64,000 nucleotides of DNA from Tetragnatha versicolor (taxonomy: Eukaryota; Arthropoda; Arachnida; Araneae; Tetragnathidae). Position 1 is the first letter of the stretch. Each line of letters begins with the position of its first letter. A program made the position numbers and the translations under genes. The notes beneath the pieces are model-generated. The model saw only the letters and a list, made by a program, of their open reading frames with translations, was not told the DNA's origin and made no database searches. Location of the stretch: NCBI GenBank assembly GCA_024610705.1, contig JANDEH010000001.1, forward strand, positions 57,213,119 through 57,277,118. Reading direction: 5' to 3'. Positions 25,501-34,500 of the stretch are shown here, piece after piece.

Positions 25501-28500
25501 GTCATCAACTCCTTTTAGTCCTTTTTACTATTCTCATTGATACCCAGATAAGAACATTGTAAGGTTTAGGTTTTATAAACCTTGTTGTAATTGGTAACCT
25601 TACGGCGTAACCCAATTTAACCCTTTATCTAATTATCATTATGATTTTCTGCAACTTATCTCGTGCAAATATTTTTTGAGTCAGTAAATTGAAAACTAAT
25701 TGATGTACATGAATAAAATAATCATCTTTGGAAAATTCAATCCGCTAGAGCTAATTAAATTGATACTTTTAAGCACTGTCAGTACACTGACTGCTAAAAT
25801 ATTCTCACAATACAAAAAAACATGGCTTTTTTACCGCAGTTTTAAGTCTTAAAAAAATAATACACTCTCCTTTTGACAAATTACTTTTGAGGGAACAAAA
25901 ATGACAATCATGGGAATCCGATCGAAACGGCAGATTCAAGCACCACTTAAGTTTTAAGTCTATTCGCATTTTCCGCTAATACTTATCACAGAACCCGTGC
26001 TGTCTTTTATCCTGGAAGACTAAGGCTAAGCGCGCACTAGGAGACAAAGACAAAATTGCTCTCGGAGACAAAGACAAAATTGCTTCCCTGGCTATTGCAA
26101 GAAGCTAGAGTGCGCGCACATGGCGACGAGACCAAGATCACTAGGCCAAGAATTTCCTCATAGAAATGCATTGCTCTCGAGTGACTAGTGTTTTAAGTCG
26201 CCGAGACAGAAGTCTCTTAGTGCGCGCTTAGCCTAAAAGTAAAACAGTGTTTCTGCCGAGTATCGTCAGTATATTCTCGTAAAGAATGGTTATTCTATGG
26301 TTAACCTATAAAGGGTTAAGGTTTTTATAGGTTTGGCATCGATAACCTGTAACCTTATGACAAAATAAAAGCAACCTGCACTATTATATAGGTGACGTCT
26401 AAAAGGTTTAGTGATAACCTCACTAAAAAACTTTAAAACAAGGTTAGAAAATAGAAACTGAGGTGACGGGTTTGAGAAAGTTTTTCTGATGTTTTTCTAT
26501 CATTTTTTTCTCTAACCTTGTCATTGAAAAACTCTAATATGCTGAAAGGTTTTTCAACAAACCTTGTTTTCGGAACCCAATGACAATGAAAAGATAAGGT
26601 TCATCTTAAGGTTACATTCTCCCTATCTGGGTAAAGTTAAAAACCATCTTTTTAGTTGTTTCATTTTATATCCGTTGCTTCATTAAAAGAATAGTTTACT
26701 CGTTTTAGGATCAGCCGTTTTATAAGAAAACTGAGAATGGGTACGAAGGAATTGAATACGAATTAGTCAGAACCATCAGAAATAAACTTAATTTTATGTG
26801 AGTTTTTCATCTGGATTTAAAGTGAAGTAATTTTGTATCTAAACTAATTTGTTTATTTATTTCCTTATAGAGTGGTTTTTGCAAACAAAACTGACCAAGA
26901 TTATGGAAGAAAGCTTGCAGACGGAACATGGACTGGTTTTATAGGACTAGTACATCAAGGGGTAATTAAATTAGTTTTAGCTCAGAAACACAGATTTTTT
27001 TATAAAATTAATATTTTCCTTCCTTAATCTCAACAACCCATAAGAAACTAAGTCTCAGATATTTCCTAAGTTTCAAAAACATTTAGTTAATTAAATATTT
27101 AAAAATTAAAATCTACAAGCCCTTTTTTTTTGTTTAGGATTGAAGTATGCCACTTGAAATAAAATAAAAAAATAAATCATCATCGAAATTAAAAAATTTT
27201 TAAAAGGAGCGTATATTCCACTCTAGGGTACCTCTATCAAATAAAAAGATTAAAAAAAATGCGGGAATTGCCCATCATAAATTTGATGGGAAAAGGTTTG
27301 TTTACATTTACAAGCTTATTGTGACATTCTCTATTTTAAACTCAAATAGTTTTCCCAACTGCATGCACTCTTAAAATGACAGTCTCAAAAACGATTAAAA
27401 AATCTCAAATCTGAGTGTCACGCACTCAAACAGGCTTCGATCCAAATTTACTCAAATTTGAATACATGCATGTACTCATTTTTGAAAATGTTCAGATACT
27501 CAAAATAAAGCATCATGTACTGATTTTTTAATTTGTCCATGACATTCTTATAAAGAGGGTGCAATGTGTTATATACACTGTAAAAAATAATCCTGCAAAA
27601 AAACAGAAAATTTCTGGCAGCAAAAGTTGCCAGAAAATTTCTGTAGGCCGAAAAATCCTGTAAACAGAAAAAAGCTGCTACCTACAGGTAAATGCTGTAA
27701 AAAGAAACTTTCTGTCAAGTAAGCTACAGATTTTCCTGTTGCCTCTCAATAATTTTCTGCTTGTGCGCATGCACCTATTTTAGAAGAGTTTTTTCTAATT
27801 TTAATTAATTAATATCCGGGGATAGAACCCACGACCTACCGCATGCTAAGCACGCACGCTACCACTGAACCAACGAAGATTCAGTATAATGTTGCCAATA
27901 GCTGTATTCGTTTTCGATGCAGTAAGTTTCTGTTTAAGTACAGATAAGCTAAAAAACTAGATAAAAGCTGTTATTTTACATAAAATAAGTAGAAGTGCGG
28001 TGGGAATGTTACATGACAGAATATCTCTGTAAACATAAAGTCATTGTTTTTGAAAATTTCTGTTTTTCTACAGGTTTTTTTTACAGTGTACAGTTATGAT
28101 GATCCTATAGCCACGTTACTATGACGTGGGAAGCAGACCAATAGGTTGAGTGCGACGTCACAAAGTTGTTACACGTTATCACACCAACTTAATGTTACTT
28201 TCGATATATTGCAAATATTTCAATTTTCAAATATAAACTAAAAATAAGCATAATTTGTTACTGCCGAGGATGCAAACGCGGTTGCCAAGCGTAGAATTTT
28301 TGATAAATCTTTTTAAAATCCTTTTATCCTAGACCTTAATTGCCCTAGAAACCTGTCATCTATATAATAGCAAGACTCCGTACAGGACATTTTAGAGGCA
28401 TGAAAATCTCTCCAGATGACACAAGATTTTACCCCTTCTGCAGAAATTGTCCAGATACCCCATTAACCACCAGACCATATTTTTGACTGTCAAGCCATTG

Positions 28501-31500
28501 TTGCTTCTCTTTTTCAGCTTGGCGAGCCACCACAGGACATTCTTTATAGCCTCCAGACCTGGCGACCCTCATTTTTAACGCTTTTGGCTCCATATAGTTT
28601 TCAATTTCTTTTGGACACGACAACAACAACAAGCATAATTTGAGTGGTGACTGTTAAGTTGTTTAAAACTGAGTATGTCTGGAGTTTCAAAACTGAAATC
28701 ATTGCGTCGTCATATTTGAACCAAAAAGTTTCATACAAAAATTGAGAACATCGATTTACTCAAATTTGAAACTGTCATTTCTCTCAGTGTGGTTCATTCA
28801 ATTTTAATTTAACTTAACAAAAGCGCAGGTTTAAACTTACCCACATTAGTTTAAAAAAACTCAGCAACTGAAGATATTATCTGATTTCTGTTCTTGCTGC
28901 AGGAGGCTTTGTTCGCCGTGGCTACTCTGTCCATCAGCAACAGAAGGATGAAAGCCGTGGATTTCAGTGCTCCCTACTTTTTCAGTAAAGTAGGTTTCGT
29001 CGTCATGAATCCAGCACTGCAGCCGAGGAAGCTGGTTCTCATCAAGCCATTTACTCCAGATGTAAGTTCTACCGATTTTACGGAGGAATAATACATAAAA
29101 CCGCAATTTATTTTTGTAACCTTTCACCAGAGAGATAAATCTATTTATTAAAGAACACAGTTAGGTACTCCAGTTCTTTGACATCCTTGACAGTGGCGGA
29201 TCCATGATTTGGTTATGAGGGGGACTAAGAATTTTTATAATCCAATTGAATCTTATTGTTAATTGTAATATGGGAAAGGTAGTGAATTATCCTACTCAAA
29301 CCACTAAAAGGGGGGTCTTCCCCCAGAAAATTTTTGGAAATTTAAGTCAAAAACCCCACTTTTTCAACTCATTTTGGTACGCCTCATCCAAATTTCGGAT
29401 ATAGTTTTTTTGCTTTTTGACAAACTTAGTAAAATATTAGACGTTTTTTTTGGGGGGGGCTTCAGCCCGAAAGTCCCCCCAGTAGATCCGCCACTGATCT
29501 TGGAGCTTGAGGCTTGAGGACAGTTTATATTTTTAATTTAATGGAAGTATTCTAGTACGCTCAACATTTACGTAACAGTTTGTTCCTAATGCCGGATTTT
29601 ATGAAGTGCGATACATTTGTGTCACAATGTTTGACTTTCAATGTCTCTGACTTATTTTAAACATTTGGTTCTCCTACCTTTTTATCTTCTTCCACCTTCT
29701 CTCCACCAAACTCAATAATTTTAACCTCATCATCGGCTCATTTCATTTAAAATCACCCAAAATAAAAAAATCTTGTTGCCATCATGTCACGGATTTTCCT
29801 GAAAATTTTATGTGGAAGAGAACATGATGAAAAAAGGCTAAAATAATTTTTTCATAATTTTTCGATCGAAACTAACGTTGTGGGGTCATTTTGAATTTGA
29901 CTGAAATCCTCAAAATGGCGGCACTAGACGAAGTAATATGCGTGTTTGTAACTTCAATAACTTTCTTATTTATCATCTGATATAGATAAGTTTGGTGTCT
30001 TTTTAAAGATAAAAATACCAACTAAATGAAAAATTCAAAAATATTCCAGAAATAGTGGATCAACTTTTAGAAAAATCCATTAAAAGAAATTTTGGAAGAA
30101 TTTTTTTAACAATTTTTTAGGAATTTTTTAAAGGTAAAACCCCACCTTTCACCCTCTTGTTTTTTTTGTCAATGTTGCAAATCTCATATATTTCAACATA
30201 AAAAAAATTCAGGATGGTGTTTTTTGTTGTTAATTTTTAAAAAATAAAAAAAGGTGAAAAATTGAATTTTTTGTATATTTTTTAAAGAATTTTTTTAAGG
30301 TAGAACCCCAACTTTCACCATTTTAATTTTTTGTCACAATATTGCAAATCTTATACTCTTCAACATAAAAAAAATTCAGAAGGGTGTTTTTTGTATTTTG
30401 TCTTAAATGGAACAAATAAAAGAGGTAAGTCTATTCACCTTCCCAGAAGGATCAACTTTTTCAGAAGTACAACAAAGAAAATTCATTGATTGAATGGAAG
30501 AGGGAGAAAGGGTGAACATTAAGGAGTCATTTGCAATTAATATTTGTTCCATTTAAGACAAAATACAAAAAACACCCTTCTGAATTTTTTTTATGTTGAA
30601 GATTATAAGATTTGCAATATTGTGACAAAAAATCAAAATGGTGAAAGTTGGGGTTCTACCTTAAAAAAATTCTTTAAAAAATATACAGAAAATTCAATTT
30701 TTCACCTTCTTTTATTTTTTAAAAATTAACAACAAAAAACACCATCCTGAATTTTTTTTATATTGAAATATATGAGATTTGCAACATTGAGAAAAAAAAT
30801 CAAGAGGGGGAAAGGTGGGGTTTTACCTTTAAAAAATTCCTAAAAAATTGTTAAAAAAATTCTTCCAAAATTTCTTTTAATGGATTTTTCTAAAAGTTGA
30901 TCCACTATTTCTGGAATATTTTTGAATTTTTCATTTAGTTGGTATTTTTATCTTTAAAAAGACACCAAACTTATCTATATCAGATGATAAATAAGAAAGT
31001 TATTGAAGTTACAAACACGCATATTACTTCGTCTAGTGCCGCCATTTTGATGATTTCAGTCAAATTCAAAATGGCCCCACAACGTCAGTTTTGATCGAAA
31101 AATTCTGAAAAAATTATTTTAGCCTTTTTTCATCATGTTCTCTTCCACATAAAATTTTCAGGAAAATCCGTGACATGATGGCAACACTCATCAGGTGATT
31201 TTAAATGAAATGACCCCATCATTATTTCAGAATGGAGAATTTCAGCATCTCTCTCTTAAAATTCTAAATATTCAATTTTAATTTATTAAAAATTATCTCT
31301 TGATTCCAAAAATACGCTTGTCTTTTTTCACAAACTTTTTTTAAGGTAATTATGACATAATATTTTAATGCAGAAAGCTCCTCTCAATGTGACGTCACAT
31401 GTGCTCTTGGAAATGTGGGAAACAACCGTTTTCATCGAAACACTAGGCTGTAAAAAACTAGAGCCCAGTCTTTCCAGTCTTTCAAAGCGGAATGATAACA

Positions 31501-34500
31501 AATGGGCGCAAGGCACATTTAACGTCACAAGCTGTTATAGCTCAGACAGAAAATAAGCTATTTTTAATTGAAAATAACTTAAAATTTAGGGTTTTGAAAG
31601 GTAAATTGAAATGTTTTTTAGGGGTTTTAAGCCATTCTGGACACATTAAGATTAAAAAAAATTTGACTGCAATTATCCATTCATACGCAGAAAAACATGG
31701 AAGTTATTTTAAAAACAGTTCCTTAACTTTCTAAGTTATTTATAGCTAATGACAATTAATAGGTATTATTAAAATAGTTTTAATCAGGATTTATTTGAAG
31801 TTGACTCGTGATAAGGTTTTGAAATATGTATATGTTGAAATATTCAACCCAACTTGTGGGGTATTTTTAACCATAATTAGTCTTGACTTCAATTGTTCAC
31901 AGGTGTGGATCACATTAGCTTGTACTTTCATCGCATGCACAGGTGCGCTCTACTTAATCACTCATTCTCTTCCCTGTAAAAGCGGGATTCGGAGGTCCTA
32001 TAACATCTGGTTCCTTTTGAGAGCTTTCGGACAGCAAGGTAATCTCCATTCAAATACCATTTTCTTTAACAGAATTTCACATAATACAGATAGTTAGATT
32101 AGATATCGTAATTTCGGGTGGGTAAGCCGCAGTTTAAAAGTTGAAAATTGACGTCTGCGGTCTATATGAAGAAATTTTAATCTTCTGCAGTCTGTAGCTA
32201 TGCAAAAAAATTGAATTCGCCATAAAAATTTTTTTTCCTTTTCTCTCTCTTCCAGTACATTCGTTTATTCCTAATATATTCTATTAATTTTATTAATATT
32301 AAAAGTCCTTCTGGTTAATAGTACAAAACTCTTATTATTATTTTATACCAATTGGTTTAATTCCGTTAACTGTCCCGCCAAATATTGCAAAGCTTATTTC
32401 CTAATTAATATAATATTGCTAAAAATTAGAAGCATTGCTAAAACTTGCAAAGTAATAAATTAAAATATAAAGTTATATCAACGACAACCAGAAAAATTCG
32501 TCGATATTTGCATATTGCGTGTCAAAAACAGCTTGGTGATATTTAAGGAGACAGTTAACGGAATTGAACCTACTAATGTGAAAAATGGTAGTTTCTGGTC
32601 CAAGTTTTCTGAAGTCAGTAATTTTTTCTTCGGCCTATACGGTATTGCGGCTTATCTGATGAAATTTCAGGGTTTATTTACGTTTAGTTAGGGTGCACGG
32701 CTTATCCATCTGAAATTGAAGACAGGACTTCTCAAAAACAATGTAAAGTAAATTTTCTGTATTTGATCATATTAAATTTTATTCTTCATAGTAATAAGGT
32801 ATCTTTCGGGCTATTTGGTACTTAGATTGGTTTTTTCCTGGTTTAACTCATATTTTTCATTTTTGGCACTTAGCTTGTTTTTGATAGTATATCCAGTCTT
32901 CAATTACTTTCAACATTCTTCATTGCAGGCACTCCATCCCCAGCCCCTGCGCGCTACAGCATCCGGTTCTTCATCAGCTTCTGGTGGTTATTCACGATGC
33001 TCATCCTGTGGAGCTACGCGGGCTCCCTCACCTCCTTCATGACCAATCCGGGCAGGAGACCCGCCGTCGATACCATTGCCAAGCTCAAACAGGCGCTCAT
33101 CTCGCGCTCCATCCACTACGGGACGATCAAAGGGACCACTTATGAGAACTTTCTGCTGGTACGTAGTATAAAACTATCTCGAGGATATAGAATTCATGTT
33201 TGATTTCTGTAGAACTGGAAAGCCGACGAAGCAGAAGGTAAGAGTATGAAAACAGAGACAGTGCAGAAAGGAAATTAAAGGGACACAGCGAAGAAGGGAT
33301 ATAGAGGGATAAATATGATGAGAGGGAATTTATGAGAAATGTAATAGAAGATGAGTGGGGAAGCAGAGGATAAAGGCGTGATGAGAATGAAAATGATAAA
33401 GAAAGTGAGAGGAATAAATTATTGATAGGCTAAGGTACGATAGATGAAAGAAAAGGTGATGGATAGGAAAGTTAGATGGAAAGCAAGGAACAATAGATAG
33501 GATTAAAGAGAAATAGAAAGATAAAAATTAGAGAAGTTAAGGTAAGAGGGAAGAGAGAAAACGATAGATAAAATGCGAGATAGATAATATGATACGGATA
33601 GAGATGATGAAAGATATAAAGGGGATTAAAATAATGAGAAGCGAGAAAGACATTAAGAGAGATAGTGGAGAGGGAAAGGATGAAAGTGATTGCAGGAATA
33701 AAGCCGATATAAGAAAGAAAGCGATTGATAGGGATGAAGAGAGGGATAAGGGAAATTGAAAAGGGAATTTATCGAGAATACAGCTGCATTGAGAGCTATT
33801 AGATTCTGTAGTGGTCGTTTAAAAGAAACACAAACTAAAGAAAAGCAAACGTATTTTAAGATGCTGTTTGAGAAGTTCTTTTCTTGTTATTATGAATAAC
33901 ACACACATCGTGATTTCCAATGCATGTAAGGAAAGCATTTGAATCTTTCGCAGACGGACATGACCAAGATACACCCTGTGTTCGGCGAGGCGATCGCGGA
34001 GAACCCTGCCCACCTGGAGGTGTACAGCGCGACCGAGGCGATGCGGCTCGTTCTGCAGGAGAACTACGCGTTCGTCTGCATGACGATGATCATCAAGTGG
34101 TACGCGGCCACCATTGGCGCCTCCCTCTTCCGAATCTCCAAGACCGTCTTCAACAGCGAGGCCATCGGCATCGCCATCCAAAAGTGCCACCCCTGCAAGA
34201 AGAGCTTTGATCACATGTGAGAAATTATATTGCCTTTACCGTATTATTTATGCTCCTATATTGAATTCTTCAACTGTTCTCAAACTTTTCAACATTGTGA
34301 CCCACTTTTTTATCAACAACTCTAACGCGACCAACTTCATCTTCAGTTAATTTTACAATACTCCCCCCCTACAGGACTAGCTTCGTACTTGTGGTGTTTG
34401 GTCATGAACTGTGTTGCGGTAATTAAATTGCATACATATTGCTCACTCCTTTCTGCGTCATATCTAAAAAATCAACGATATTTAGTTATGACTGTTTTCG

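Larger units (their letters stand above)
27365..28789. mobile_element. TIR element (CACTCTTAAAATGACAGT ends) carrying two later insertions
   Basis: Ends CACTCTTAAAATGACAGT and ACTGTCATTTCTCTCAGTG. The uninterrupted family copy is 61762-62210. Here the element is split by a tRNA-bearing TIR element (27576-28088) and by a retroposed segment (28258-28630). Shared interior: GATCCAAATTTACTCAAATT. Confidence 0.75.

Noticed and set aside
27813..27880. Functional tRNA-Ala gene
   Set aside because: The acceptor stem does not pair and the sequence is embedded in a transposon family, so I call it tRNA-like.
28429..28632. 67-codon minus-strand frame as a small gene
   Set aside because: It lies almost entirely in a retroposed segment flanked by a 12-base duplication.
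33819..34214. 131-codon minus-strand frame and the other plus-strand frames over receptor exon j
   Set aside because: Shadows of the G+C-rich S2 exon; only the frame reading TDMTKIHPVFGEAI matches the family and joins the neighbours.
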